Below, in pieces: positions 15,458 through 25,121 of a DNA stretch of 64,000 bases. Position 1 is the first letter of the stretch. Every line of letters starts with the position of its first letter. Both the position numbers and the translations under genes were made by a program. The notes beneath the pieces are model-generated. The model ran no database searches. It was not told where the DNA came from and saw only the letters and a program-made list of their open reading frames with translations. Source of the stretch: Pseudomonas sp. HN11 (GTDB taxonomy: Bacteria; Pseudomonadota; Gammaproteobacteria; Pseudomonadales; Pseudomonadaceae); the NCBI RefSeq assembly GCF_021390155.1, contig NZ_CP089985.1, positions 2,925,001 to 2,989,000 on the forward strand. Reading direction: 5' to 3'.

Positions 15458-16348
15458 TTAGGCGCTTTGTGGCATCAACGTGGCGATCAAGGCGCGAATG
15501 GTGCCGGGCAACGCCTCCAACTCCCGCACCAGGATGCTGCGCTCGCGAATCGCCCAGGGTTCGTCCAGCTTCACCGTCACCAGCTGCATGGTGCGGCTAT
15601 GACGCACGGCGGCCGACTCCGGAATGATACCAATCCCCACACCGGCTTCGACCATTCGGCAGATTGCTTCGAAACTCGACACCTGGATACGCAGCGACAA
15701 GTGTTTGCCCAGCCGTTCGACGTGTTCGCGCAAAAAACTCAGTAAGGTGCTGCCTTCATGCAGGCCGATATGCTGGTAGGCGAGGGTCTGTTCCAGTGTG
15801 ACTGACGGTTGCTCCGCCAGTGGATGGTCGACCGGCACCATCAATACCAGCTCATCCGTGCTGAAATGCAGCACCTGCAAACCCGCCGCTTCCACCGGAC
15901 CGGCGATAATCCCCATGTCGCTGGTGCCGTCGAGCACGCCACGCACGATATCGCGGGACAGGCGTTCCTGGAGGTCGACGGTCACGCCCGGCCGTTGGGA
16001 CAGGAAGCCTGCCAGTATTTCCGGCAGAAACTCGGTGACCGCCGTGGTATTGGCGAAGATGCGGATGTGCCCCGCTGAATCGACGCCGTATTGGGTGAAT
16101 TCGCTCTTGAGATAGTCCACCTGGCGCATGATCAACCGTGCATGGTGCAGCAAGCGCTCACCGGCGGGAGTGATCTCCACGCCACGGCTGTCGCGGTACA
16201 GCAGGCGGGTGTCGAGTTGGCCTTCGAGGGCTTTGATCCGGGCGCTGGCGGCGGCCGGCGAAAGGAACGCTCGCTTGGCGCCCTGAGTCAGGCTGGGGGA
16301 TTCGGCGATATGGATGAACAGGCGCAGGTCGGCCAGATCGAAATGCAT
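15458..16348 (-). CDS. LysR-family regulator of the itaconate operon (ItcR/RipR type)
   Basis: A 296-residue LysR regulator. The N-terminal HTH is FDLADLRLFIHIAESPSLTQ followed by SPAAASARIKALEG. The rest is the periplasmic-binding-protein-like effector domain. The ATG at 16348 fits the family start and has GGGAG just upstream; a longer frame to 16459 lacks homology. It is divergent from the itaconyl-CoA hydratase gene with 131 bases between, the classical layout for a LysR activator and its target. In P. aeruginosa the same gene order (PA0877 and onward) responds to itaconate, so itaconate is the expected effector. Confidence 0.88.
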   Translation of the reverse strand: MHFDLADLRLFIHIAESPSLTQGAKRAFLSPAAASARIKALEGQLDTRLLYRDSRGVEITPAGERLLHHARLIMRQVDYLKSEFTQYGVDSAGHIRIFANTTAVTEFLPEILAGFLSQRPGVTVDLQERLSRDIVRGVLDGTSDMGIIAGPVEAAGLQVLHFSTDELVLMVPVDHPLAEQPSVTLEQTLAYQHIGLHEGSTLLSFLREHVERLGKHLSLRIQVSSFEAICRMVEAGVGIGIIPESAAVRHSRTMQLVTVKLDEPWAIRERSILVRELEALPGTIRALIATLMPQSA

Positions 16349-16479
16349 GCAAGGCTCCCGGGACAGGATGGCGGCGTTCAGCATAACCGAACGCTGGTTT
16401 ATTGAAATGCAAATTCTCAGAACGGATGCACACTTGCATGATCCGGGGCAGACACTCACTGCCCGAGGACCTGCACCCG

Positions 16480-17298
16480 ATGAGCGCCACCGATTGGATC
16501 GGCCGAAGCGAAACCGCCCACGACCACCTCAGCCAAAACCTGCTCAAGCGAATTGCCGCCACCTTCGGCGAGGCCGTGCCCGAGGATGGCGCAGACATCC
16601 CGCCGTTGTGGCAGTGGTGTTTCTTCCAGAACCCGTTGCCGGAAACCGCGTTGGGCACCGACGGCCACCCGGCCCGTGGCGGCTTCCTGCCGCCGGCCGA
16701 CAACCGCAATCGCATGTGGGCCGGTGGGCGCATCGAGTTCCGGCATGCACTGCGTGCTGGTGAGGCCGCGACGCGCGTATCGACCATCACTCAGGTGGAA
16801 GAAAAAACCGGTCGCACCGGCTCGCTGTTGTTTGTCACTGTGCGCCACGACTATTCCCAGGATGGCCGCGTTGCGATCCGCGAGGAACAGGACATCGTCT
16901 ATCGCGAGCCCACGCCACCCAAATCTGGCAGTGGAGAAGCGCTTGAGCAGGGTGACTGGTCTGAAGCCGTCGACCCCACGCCAACCCTGTTGTTTCGCTA
17001 CAGCGCCGTGACCTTCAACGGTCACCGCATTCATTACGACTACCCCTACGTCACTGGCACCGAAGGCTACTCAGGCCTGGTGGTGCATGGGCCCTTGATC
17101 GCCACCCTGAACCTGCGCGCATTCTGCCGTGCCCATCCAGATAAAACCCTGCGCCGTTTTGCCTATCGCGGCGTGCGCCCGCTGATTGCACCGCAGCCAT
17201 TTGAAGTGGGCGGGCGCGTGAGCGAAACCGGTGTGGCACAACTTTGGGCCGGTAACGCCGATGGCCTGGCGCAAAAAGCTGAAGTCTTTTTCGAATAA
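16480..17298 (+). CDS. ich: Itaconyl-CoA hydratase (MaoC/hot-dog family)
   Basis: A 272-residue hot-dog fold hydratase, matching Ich of the P. aeruginosa itaconate pathway (PA0878). It hydrates itaconyl-CoA (via mesaconyl-C4-CoA) to citramalyl-CoA. The second half carries the hydratase signature FRYSAVTFNGHRIHYD with the Asp/His dyad region, followed by GLVVHGPL. The N-terminal half is the degenerate hot-dog repeat typical of this long MaoC type. ATG at 16480 follows GAGG at 16465; the longer frame from 16402 runs into the promoter region. It is the first gene of the operon. Confidence 0.88.
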   Translation: MSATDWIGRSETAHDHLSQNLLKRIAATFGEAVPEDGADIPPLWQWCFFQNPLPETALGTDGHPARGGFLPPADNRNRMWAGGRIEFRHALRAGEAATRVSTITQVEEKTGRTGSLLFVTVRHDYSQDGRVAIREEQDIVYREPTPPKSGSGEALEQGDWSEAVDPTPTLLFRYSAVTFNGHRIHYDYPYVTGTEGYSGLVVHGPLIATLNLRAFCRAHPDKTLRRFAYRGVRPLIAPQPFEVGGRVSETGVAQLWAGNADGLAQKAEVFFE

Positions 17299-17326
17299 TC
17301 CAATAACAACAGGCGGAGAGCCGTTA

Positions 17327-18490
17327 ATGAACCCCAATGACAACGAAGAACTCAATGCCATCCGCGAAGGCGTGCGCGCCTTGTGTGCCGAATTCGATGC
17401 CGCTTACTGGCGCAGGATCGACGAGGAAAAGGCCTTCCCCGAAGCCTTTGTCAAGGCGCTGACCGACGCCGGCTGGCTGTCGGCGATGATCCCTGAAAAA
17501 TACGGCGGCTCTGGTCTAGGTCTGGCTGAAGCCTCGGTGATCCTTGAAGAGGTGAACCGCTGTGGCGGCAACTCCGGCACCGTGCACGGACAGATGTACA
17601 ACATGTTCACCCTGCTGCGGCATGGTAGCGAAACGCAGAAACGCTTCTACCTGCCCAAGCTCGCCAGCGGCGAATTGCGTCTGCAATCGATGGGCGTGAC
17701 CGAGCCCACCACCGGCACCGACACCACCAAGATCAAGACCACGGCGATCAAGCGTGGCGACAAATATGTGATTAACGGCCAGAAGGTGTGGATCTCGCGG
17801 ATCCAGCATTCCGATCTGATGATCCTGCTGGCGCGCACCACGCCATTGGCCGAGGTGAAGAAAAAGTCCGAAGGCATGTCGATCTTTCTGGTGGACCTGC
17901 GCGAAGCCATCGGCCACGGCCTGACCGTGCAGCCCATTGCCAATATGGTCAACCACGAAACCAACGAGTTGTTCTTCGACAACCTGGAATTGCCCCTGGA
18001 CAGCCTGATCGGCGAGGAGGGCAAGGGCTTCAAATACATCCTCGATGGCCTGAACGCCGAGCGCACCTTGATCGCCGCCGAATGCATCGGTGATGGTCGC
18101 TGGTTTATCGAAAAGGCGAGTGCCTATGCCCGCGACCGCGTGGTGTTCGGCCGGCCCATCGGGCAGAACCAGGGCGTGCAGTTCCCGATTGCCGAAGCGC
18201 ATATCGAGATCGAAGCCGCGGACCTGATGCGCTGGCGTGCCTGCGAGGAATACGACAGCGGCGCCAATGCTGGCGCGAGCGCGAACATGGCCAAGTACCT
18301 GGCGGCCAAGGCGTCCTGGGAGGCGGCCAACGCCTGCCTGCAAACCCACGGCGGTTTCGGCTTTGCCTGCGAGTACGACGTGGAGCGCAAATTCCGCGAA
18401 ACGCGCCTGTACCAGGTGGCGCCGATCTCCACCAACCTGATCCTGTCCTACGTGGCCGAGCATCTGCTCGAACTGCCACGCAGCTTCTGA
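17327..18490 (+). CDS. Acyl-CoA dehydrogenase of the itaconate operon
   Basis: A 387-residue acyl-CoA dehydrogenase with all domains. The N-terminal helical part includes MIPEKYGGSGLG; the middle has MGVTEPTTGTDTTKIKT and the FAD/substrate loop KVWISRI; the C-terminal flavin-binding helices include GRPIGQNQGVQF and QTHGGFGFACEYDVER. The start at 17327 has GGCGGAGAG upstream. In P. aeruginosa a homologue (PA0879) sits in the same place. Its reaction is not needed for itaconate itself; oxidation of 2-methylsuccinyl-CoA to an unsaturated C5 dicarboxyl-CoA is a reasonable inference that would widen the pathway's substrate range. Confidence 0.87.
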   Translation: MNPNDNEELNAIREGVRALCAEFDAAYWRRIDEEKAFPEAFVKALTDAGWLSAMIPEKYGGSGLGLAEASVILEEVNRCGGNSGTVHGQMYNMFTLLRHGSETQKRFYLPKLASGELRLQSMGVTEPTTGTDTTKIKTTAIKRGDKYVINGQKVWISRIQHSDLMILLARTTPLAEVKKKSEGMSIFLVDLREAIGHGLTVQPIANMVNHETNELFFDNLELPLDSLIGEEGKGFKYILDGLNAERTLIAAECIGDGRWFIEKASAYARDRVVFGRPIGQNQGVQFPIAEAHIEIEAADLMRWRACEEYDSGANAGASANMAKYLAAKASWEAANACLQTHGGFGFACEYDVERKFRETRLYQVAPISTNLILSYVAEHLLELPRSF

Positions 18491-18500
18491 GGGCCTGACC

Positions 18501-19850
18501 ATGAGCCATACCCAAGCCTTGTGTCGGTTCCTGGCCGAACTGGATTACGCGCAATTGCCCGAGGACGTGCTGGCACGCACCGAAGAGTTGTATCTGGACT
18601 GGCTGGCCTCGGCCCTGGCCAGCAAAGGCGCACACCCGATTCCGTTGTTCGAGCGTTATGCGCAGAAAATGGGCCCGAGCAGTGGCCCGGCGCAGGTGAT
18701 CGTCAATGGCGGCAGCAGCAGCGCGTATTTCGCCGCGCTGGTCAACGCGGCTTCATCTCATCTGGTGGAGCAGGACGACCTGCACAACAGTTCTGTCCTG
18801 CACCCGGCGACCGTGGTGTTTCCCGCTGCGCTGGCGGCCGCTCAGGACCTTGGCAAATCCGGCCGCGACGTGTTGCTGGCGTCGGTCGCCGGTTATGAAG
18901 CCGGTATCCGCATCGGCGAATTCATGGGCCGTTCCCACTATCGCATCTTCCACACCACGGCCACCGTCGGCACTCTGGCTGCAGCGGTGGCTGTAGGCAA
19001 ATTGCTGGGTTTCAACGAAGAACAATTCATCAACCTGTTGGGCAGCGCGGGCACCCAGGCTGCCGGGTTGTGGGAGTTCCTGCGCGATGCCGCCGATTCC
19101 AAGCAACTGCACACGGCGAAAGCGGCGGCGGACGGCTTGCTCGCCGCGTACCTGACGGCGGAGGGGCTGAGCGGTGCGCGCAATATTCTAGAGGGCGATC
19201 AAGGGCTGGCGGCGGGCATGTCCAGTGACGCCGAACCTGCCAAGTTGTCTGCCGACCTTGGCAGCCGCTGGGCGTTGCTGGAAACCTCGTTCAAGTTTCA
19301 CGCGTCGTGCCGCCATACCCATCCTGCCGCCGACGCGTTGTTAGACCTGATGCAACGCGAAGGCCTGCATGCCGAACAGATCGCCCGCGTGGAAACCCGC
19401 GTGCATCAAGGCGCCATCGATGTGCTCGGGCGCGTCAACGTGCCCGCCTCTGTGCATCAGGCCAAGTTTTCCATGGGCACCGTGCTGGGCCTGATCGCCG
19501 TGCATGGCAAGGCCGGGCTCACAGAGTTCCATGAGCTGGCGTTGACCGACCTGGCCGTCGCCACCTTCCGTGACAAAGTCAGCATGACCCTCGACCCCGA
19601 AGTCGATGGCGCGTATCCCCAACGCTGGCTGGGCCGAGTCACCGTCACCACACTGGATGGCCGCACATTGCACGGCGCCATCGACGAACCCAAGGGCGAT
19701 CCGGGCAACACCCTGAACCGTGCGGAGCTGGCCGACAAATTCCTGCGCCTCACCCAGTTCAGCAACGCCCGCACATCGGCCCAGGCCAATGCCCTGATCG
19801 ACAAGGTCTGGGACCTGCGCAACGCCGCATCCATGGCCGACTGGCTTTGA
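18501..19850 (+). CDS. MmgE/PrpD-family protein in the itaconate operon
   Basis: A 449-residue MmgE/PrpD protein, corresponding by position to PA0881. Family features include LYLDWLASALA, the AALVNAASSHLVEQDDLHN active-site helix region, FHTTATVGTLAAA and KFHASCRHTHPAAD. The family contains 2-methylcitrate dehydratase (PrpD), iminodisuccinate epimerase and cis-aconitate decarboxylase, the enzyme that makes itaconate. Its substrate here is unknown; a C5/C6 dicarboxylate or tricarboxylate is likely from context. ATG at 18501 follows the dehydrogenase stop by 10 bases, and the next gene begins 9 bases after its end. Confidence 0.88.
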   Translation: MSHTQALCRFLAELDYAQLPEDVLARTEELYLDWLASALASKGAHPIPLFERYAQKMGPSSGPAQVIVNGGSSSAYFAALVNAASSHLVEQDDLHNSSVLHPATVVFPAALAAAQDLGKSGRDVLLASVAGYEAGIRIGEFMGRSHYRIFHTTATVGTLAAAVAVGKLLGFNEEQFINLLGSAGTQAAGLWEFLRDAADSKQLHTAKAAADGLLAAYLTAEGLSGARNILEGDQGLAAGMSSDAEPAKLSADLGSRWALLETSFKFHASCRHTHPAADALLDLMQREGLHAEQIARVETRVHQGAIDVLGRVNVPASVHQAKFSMGTVLGLIAVHGKAGLTEFHELALTDLAVATFRDKVSMTLDPEVDGAYPQRWLGRVTVTTLDGRTLHGAIDEPKGDPGNTLNRAELADKFLRLTQFSNARTSAQANALIDKVWDLRNAASMADWL

Positions 19851-19859
19851 GGAACCGTC

Positions 19860-21053
19860 ATGACTAACCCTAGACCGCTGGACGGCATCACCGTTGTCAG
19901 CCTGGAACACGCGATTGCCGCGCCATTCTGCACCCGTCAATTGGCCGACCTGGGCGCCCGGGTGATCAAGGTCGAGCGCCCCGGTGCCGGCGACTTTGCC
20001 CGTGGCTACGATGAGCGTGTGCGCGGCCTGGCCTCGCATTTCGTGTGGACCAACCGCTCCAAGGAAAGCCTGACCCTGGACCTCAAGCAGGACGAGGCCG
20101 GTACTATTCTCGAGACGTTGCTGGCCGATGCCGATGTGCTGGTGCAGAACCTGGCGCCTGGCGCCGCCGCGCGCATGGGCCTGTCGTTCGAGACGCTGCA
20201 TGAGCGCTTCCCACGCCTGATCGTCTGCGATATTTCCGGCTATGGCGAAGGCGGGCCCTACGAGAAGAAGAAGGCCTACGACCTGCTGATCCAGAGCGAG
20301 GGTGGGTTTCTCTCCGTCACCGGCGGCCCTGGCGAAGACCAGATGGCCAAGGCCGGTTGTTCCATCGCCGACATTTCGGCGGGCATGTATGCCTACAGCG
20401 GCATCCTCTCGGCGCTGCTGCTGCGTGGCAAGACCGGGAAGGGCAGCCGCATCGACGTGAGCATGCTTGAAAGTCTGGTGGAATGGATGGGTTACCCGAT
20501 GTACTACGCGTTCGATGGTGCACCCCAGCCACCGCGAGCCGGGGCGGCGCATTCGACGATCTACCCCTACGGGCCGTTTCCCACTGGTGACGGCGGCACA
20601 GTGATGCTCGGCCTGCAGAACGAACGCGAATGGGCGGCGTTCTGCGACAAGGTACTGCTCACCCCGGCGTTGGCGACCGACGAGCGTTTCTCCGCCAATT
20701 TCAAGCGCTCGGCGAACCGCGAAATGCTGCGCCGGATCATTGTCGACAGCTTCGCTCAGTTGGATGCCGAGGCGGTGATCCGGCGCCTGGAAGACGCGCA
20801 GATTGCCAGCGCCCGCGTTAACGATATGCAAGGCGTATGGGAACACCCGCAACTCAAGGCGCGAGACAGCTGGCGCGAGGTTGACAGCCCGGCCGGTCCG
20901 TTGCCGTCGTTGCTGCCGCCGGCACGCAATGCTGCCTTCACCCCGCGCATGGACGCTGTTCCAGGCTTGGGGCAACACAGCCAGGGCATTCTCGACAGGC
21001 TCGGTTACTCGGCGGACGCCATCGACGGCCTGCGCGCGCGCGGCGTTATCTAA
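19860..21053 (+). CDS. ict: Itaconate CoA-transferase (class III, CaiB/BaiF)
   Basis: A 397-residue class III CoA-transferase. The start ITVVSLEHAIAAPFCTRQLADLGARVIKVE is classical for the family, followed by NRSKESLTLDL. The catalytic Asp is in SIADISAGMYA (Asp171), and MLESLVEWMGY follows. With Ich and Ccl it forms the pathway itaconate to pyruvate plus acetyl-CoA: this enzyme transfers CoA from succinyl-CoA to itaconate. The order matches PA0882. Start at ATG 19860, 9 bases after the PrpD-like gene. Confidence 0.9.
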   Translation: MTNPRPLDGITVVSLEHAIAAPFCTRQLADLGARVIKVERPGAGDFARGYDERVRGLASHFVWTNRSKESLTLDLKQDEAGTILETLLADADVLVQNLAPGAAARMGLSFETLHERFPRLIVCDISGYGEGGPYEKKKAYDLLIQSEGGFLSVTGGPGEDQMAKAGCSIADISAGMYAYSGILSALLLRGKTGKGSRIDVSMLESLVEWMGYPMYYAFDGAPQPPRAGAAHSTIYPYGPFPTGDGGTVMLGLQNEREWAAFCDKVLLTPALATDERFSANFKRSANREMLRRIIVDSFAQLDAEAVIRRLEDAQIASARVNDMQGVWEHPQLKARDSWREVDSPAGPLPSLLPPARNAAFTPRMDAVPGLGQHSQGILDRLGYSADAIDGLRARGVI

Positions 21054-21071
21054 CAATAAGGAATTCAACAG

Positions 21072-21887
21072 ATGCCCAAGCCATTGGTACGTTCGGCGTT
21101 GTTTGTGCCCGGTAGCCGACCGGAGCGATTCTCCAAAGCCTTGGCCAGTGGTGCCGACGCGGTAATCGTGGATTTCGAGGATGCGGTGGAAGAACCGCTC
21201 AAGCGCCAGGCGCGGGATAACCTTGGGGCGTTTTTGACGGCCAACCCCGCCGACCAGGTGTGGGTGCGTATCAACGCACCGGAACATGCCGAGCATTTTG
21301 AGGATGTGGCGTTCTGCAAGGCTCATCCCAATGTGGCCGGCGTCCTGTTGCCGAAGGTCGAAAGCGCGGCGCAGGTTGCGGTAGTGGCGGCAACCGGCAA
21401 AGTCATCTGGCCGATCATCGAGAGCGCGCGCGGTTTGCTGGCGGTGGCCGAGATCGCCCATGCAGCGCAGGTGGAACGCCTGTCATTCGGCGGCCTGGAC
21501 CTGGCGCTGGACCTCAACTTGAGCAGCAATTCCCCGGCCGCCCAGTTCGCCCTGGACCAGGCGCGCCTGGCGCTGATCGTGCATTCCCGCGCGGCGGGAC
21601 TGGTTGCACCGCTGGACGGCGTGCACCCGGCCATCGATGACCCTGAAGGCCTGCGCCGCTCGATCCGGCATGCCTATGAAATGGGGTTTGCCGGCGCGTT
21701 GTGTATCCACCCCAAGCAGGTGGCAGTGATTCACCAGGCGTTGGCGCCGAGCGCCGAAGACTTGGCCTGGGCCCGGCGGGTAGTGGATGCCGGTGCCCAT
21801 GGGGCAGGGGCCTATCAGATCGATGGGCAGATGGTGGACGCGCCGGTGTTGCTGAGGGCGCAACGGCTGTTGGCGGCTCAGCTCTAG
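21072..21887 (+). CDS. ccl: Citramalyl-CoA lyase (HpcH/HpaI, CitE-like)
   Basis: A 271-residue TIM-barrel lyase. The family start RSALFVPGSRPERFSKA and metal-site helix VIVDFEDAVEE are clear, followed by VLLPKVESA and FGGLDLALDL. It cleaves citramalyl-CoA to pyruvate and acetyl-CoA, the last step of itaconate catabolism (PA0883 equivalent). It is coupled to ict with an 18-base gap and a purine-rich ribosome binding site (AATAAGGAATT). Start at ATG 21072. Confidence 0.9.
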   Translation: MPKPLVRSALFVPGSRPERFSKALASGADAVIVDFEDAVEEPLKRQARDNLGAFLTANPADQVWVRINAPEHAEHFEDVAFCKAHPNVAGVLLPKVESAAQVAVVAATGKVIWPIIESARGLLAVAEIAHAAQVERLSFGGLDLALDLNLSSNSPAAQFALDQARLALIVHSRAAGLVAPLDGVHPAIDDPEGLRRSIRHAYEMGFAGALCIHPKQVAVIHQALAPSAEDLAWARRVVDAGAHGAGAYQIDGQMVDAPVLLRAQRLLAAQL

Positions 21888-21983
21888 CGTTCGCCCACGC
21901 CGAACGCAGGTATCAAAAAATCGAAATTCACTACACGCGTGACATCAGGCACTTTGCCTTACAACACAACAATAAGAAGGTGA

Positions 21984-22973
<990 letters not shown>

Positions 22974-22994
22974 TCGCGGGTGGTACCGAGCGCC

Positions 22995-23089
22995 AATGTG
23001 GAAGCGTGCTTGCTCGCGAAAGCGGTGGGTCAGTCAGCAGGGTTATCAACTGGCAGACGGCATTCGCGAGCAAGCCCGCTCCCACATTT
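22995..23089. repeat. REP-type inverted repeat pair inside the operon
   Basis: The left arm (22995-23020) contains gcgtgcttgctcgcgaa and the right arm (23063-23088) contains ttcgcgagcaagcccgctc, so the two can form a long hairpin closed by aatgtgg/cccacatt. This is the common palindromic repeat of P. fluorescens genomes. Its position between the binding-protein gene and the membrane subunits suggests mRNA stabilisation or attenuation, giving more binding protein than permease. Confidence 0.85.
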
Positions 23090-23147
23090 CGAGCCGGTTC
23101 CATCCTGAGCCTTGCATAACCCATCTCATTTTTTCGCGAGGTTTGCC

Positions 23148-23780
23148 ATGCAAACGCTAAGGCGCGTCTGGGAGCACCTGGAGGAAGGCTTTATTGCCTT
23201 CCTGCTGGCCGCCATGACCCTGGTGACGTTCGTCTACGTCATGCTCAACAACATCTACACGCTGTTCTTTGCCCTGGCCGACAAGTGGGCGTGGAGCAGT
23301 CACTTCTTCGGCGCCTTGGGCGACCACACCATGACCTGGGCGCAGGACATGACCTGGAGCGTGGCGCTGACCAAGGCCATGTTCGGTTGGCTGATCTTCT
23401 TCGGTATTTCCTATGGCGTACGCACCGCCGGCCACCTCGGCGTGGACGCGCTGGTCAAACTGACCAAGCGCCCGGTGCAGCGAGTGCTCGGCATGCTCGC
23501 CTGCCTGTGCTGCCTGGCCTACGCCGGGTTGTTCATGATCGCCAGCTACAAGTGGGTGAGTGCGGTGATGGGCGCGCATATCGGCGCCGAGGACCTCGAC
23601 CAGTACGGCATCGATGTGGGCGATATCGTGATCATCGTGCCCATCGGTTTTGCCATGGTGTTTATCCGCTACCTGGAAATTTTCTACCGTATCTTTACCC
23701 ACCGCCAGGTCGGGTTGGGGCTGGCCGATGAGGCCGGTGAGGCCAGCAAGTTGGCCGGCAGCCATGAGGAGCGTCACTGA
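23148..23780 (+). CDS. TRAP transporter small membrane subunit (DctQ type)
   Basis: A 210-residue protein with four predicted membrane helices: FIAFLLAAMTLVTFVYVML, then ALTKAMFGWLIFFGISYGV, MLACLCCLAYAGLFMIASY and IVIIVPIGFAMVFIRYLEI. It keeps the DctQ pattern RTAGHLGVDAL after the second helix. ATG at 23148 follows CGAGG; the longer TTG frame from 23112 is unlikely. The stop overlaps the next start (TGATG at 23778-23782). Confidence 0.88.
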   Translation: MQTLRRVWEHLEEGFIAFLLAAMTLVTFVYVMLNNIYTLFFALADKWAWSSHFFGALGDHTMTWAQDMTWSVALTKAMFGWLIFFGISYGVRTAGHLGVDALVKLTKRPVQRVLGMLACLCCLAYAGLFMIASYKWVSAVMGAHIGAEDLDQYGIDVGDIVIIVPIGFAMVFIRYLEIFYRIFTHRQVGLGLADEAGEASKLAGSHEERH

Positions 23781-25060
23781 TGGCCGTGCTCTGTCTGTTT
23801 CTACTGTTGTTCGTGTTCATGTTTCTTGGCGTGCCGATCGCGATTTCCCTGGGTCTGTCCGGGGCGGTGTCGATCCTGATGTTCAGCCAGGACTCGGTGA
23901 GTTCCCTGGCGATCAAGCTGTTCGAGACCTCTGACGCCTATACCTTCCTGGCGATTCCATTCTTCCTGCTCTCCGGTGCGTTCATGACCACCGGCGGCGT
24001 GGCGCAGCGCCTGATCGATTTTGCCAACGCCTGTGTCGGCCATATCCGTGGCGGCCTGGCGATTTCGTCGGTGCTGGCGTGCATGCTGTTTGCGGCGCTG
24101 TCGGGTTCGTCCCCGGCCACAGTGGCAGCGGTGGGTTCGATTGCCGTGGCGGGGATGGTGCGTTCCGGATACCCGAAAGAGTTCGGTGCGGGGATCATCT
24201 GTAACGCCGGGACCTTGGGCATCCTCATCCCGCCGTCGATCGTGATGGTGGTGTATTCGGCGGCCACTGAAACCTCGGTCGGCAAGTTGTTCATGGCCGG
24301 CGTGATTCCGGGATTGCTGCTGGGCCTGATGCTGATGATCGCGATCTACATCGTCGCGCGCATCAAGAAGCTGCCGGCGCAGCCACGTGCGACCTTCCGC
24401 GAGTGGCTGACCTGCGCACGCCGCGCGTTCTGGGGCCTGTTGCTGCTGGTGATCATCCTGGGTGGTATCTACAGCGGCATGTTCACCCCGACCGAAGCGG
24501 CAGCGGTGGCGGCGGTGTACTCGGCGTTTGTCGCGCTGTTCGTCTACAAGGACATGAAGCTGCGCGAGTGCCCCAGGGTGTTGCTGGAATCCGGGCGCCT
24601 GGCGATCATGCTGATGTTCATCATCGCCAACGCCATGCTCTTTGCCCATGTGCTGACCACCGAGCAGATCCCCCAGGAAATCACCGCGTGGGTGCTGTCC
24701 GAAGGCCTGACGCCCATTGGTTTCTTGATCATGGTCAACGTAGTGTTGCTGATCGCCGGCAGCTTCATGGAGCCGTCAGCCATCGTGCTGATCCTGGCGC
24801 CGATCTTCTTCCCGATTGCCATGAAGCTGGGCATTGACCCGATTCACCTGGGCATCGTGATGGTGGTGAATATGGAGATTGGCCTGGTTCATCCGCCGGT
24901 GGGGTTGAACCTGTTTGTGACCTCGGCGGTGACGGGGTTGACCCTGGGGCAGACTATCCGGGCGGCGTTGCCGTGGCTGATGATCTTGTTGGTGTTCCTG
25001 ATCATGGTCACGTACTTGCCATTCATTTCACTGGCGTTGCCGCATTGGCTGGGGATGTAA
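23780..25060 (+). CDS. TRAP transporter large permease subunit (DctM type)
   Basis: A 426-residue permease with about 12 helices. Characteristic DctM stretches are FLGVPIAISLGLSGAVSIL, FFLLSGAFMTTGGVAQRL, ALSGSSPATVAAVGS and GILIPPSIVMVVYS, with a C-terminal GLVHPPVGLNLFV. It couples sodium-driven transport to substrate delivered by the DctP-type protein. It is translationally coupled to the small subunit. It closes the operon; a stable hairpin follows 14 bases after the stop. Confidence 0.92.
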   Translation: MAVLCLFLLLFVFMFLGVPIAISLGLSGAVSILMFSQDSVSSLAIKLFETSDAYTFLAIPFFLLSGAFMTTGGVAQRLIDFANACVGHIRGGLAISSVLACMLFAALSGSSPATVAAVGSIAVAGMVRSGYPKEFGAGIICNAGTLGILIPPSIVMVVYSAATETSVGKLFMAGVIPGLLLGLMLMIAIYIVARIKKLPAQPRATFREWLTCARRAFWGLLLLVIILGGIYSGMFTPTEAAAVAAVYSAFVALFVYKDMKLRECPRVLLESGRLAIMLMFIIANAMLFAHVLTTEQIPQEITAWVLSEGLTPIGFLIMVNVVLLIAGSFMEPSAIVLILAPIFFPIAMKLGIDPIHLGIVMVVNMEIGLVHPPVGLNLFVTSAVTGLTLGQTIRAALPWLMILLVFLIMVTYLPFISLALPHWLGM

Positions 25061-25073
25061 CAGGGTCAAAAAA

Positions 25074-25108
25074 TGTGGGAGCGGGCTTGCTCGCTCCCAC
25101 AGTTTAGT
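25074..25108 (+). terminator. Hairpin at the end of the itaconate operon
   Basis: A perfect 10-bp stem, tgtgggagcg (25074-25083) with cgctcccaca (25092-25101), has an 8-base loop and is followed by a T-rich stretch (gtttagttttg). The core is that of the local REP repeat, so a REP half seems to serve as terminator for both the operon and the convergent ampC (ends at 25122). Confidence 0.8.
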
Positions 25109-25121
25109 TTTGTATCGGGCC

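Noticed and set aside
19341..21461. A 706-codon open frame opposite the prpD-like, ict and ccl genes
   Set aside because: It spans three recognised genes on the other strand and has no domain similarity.
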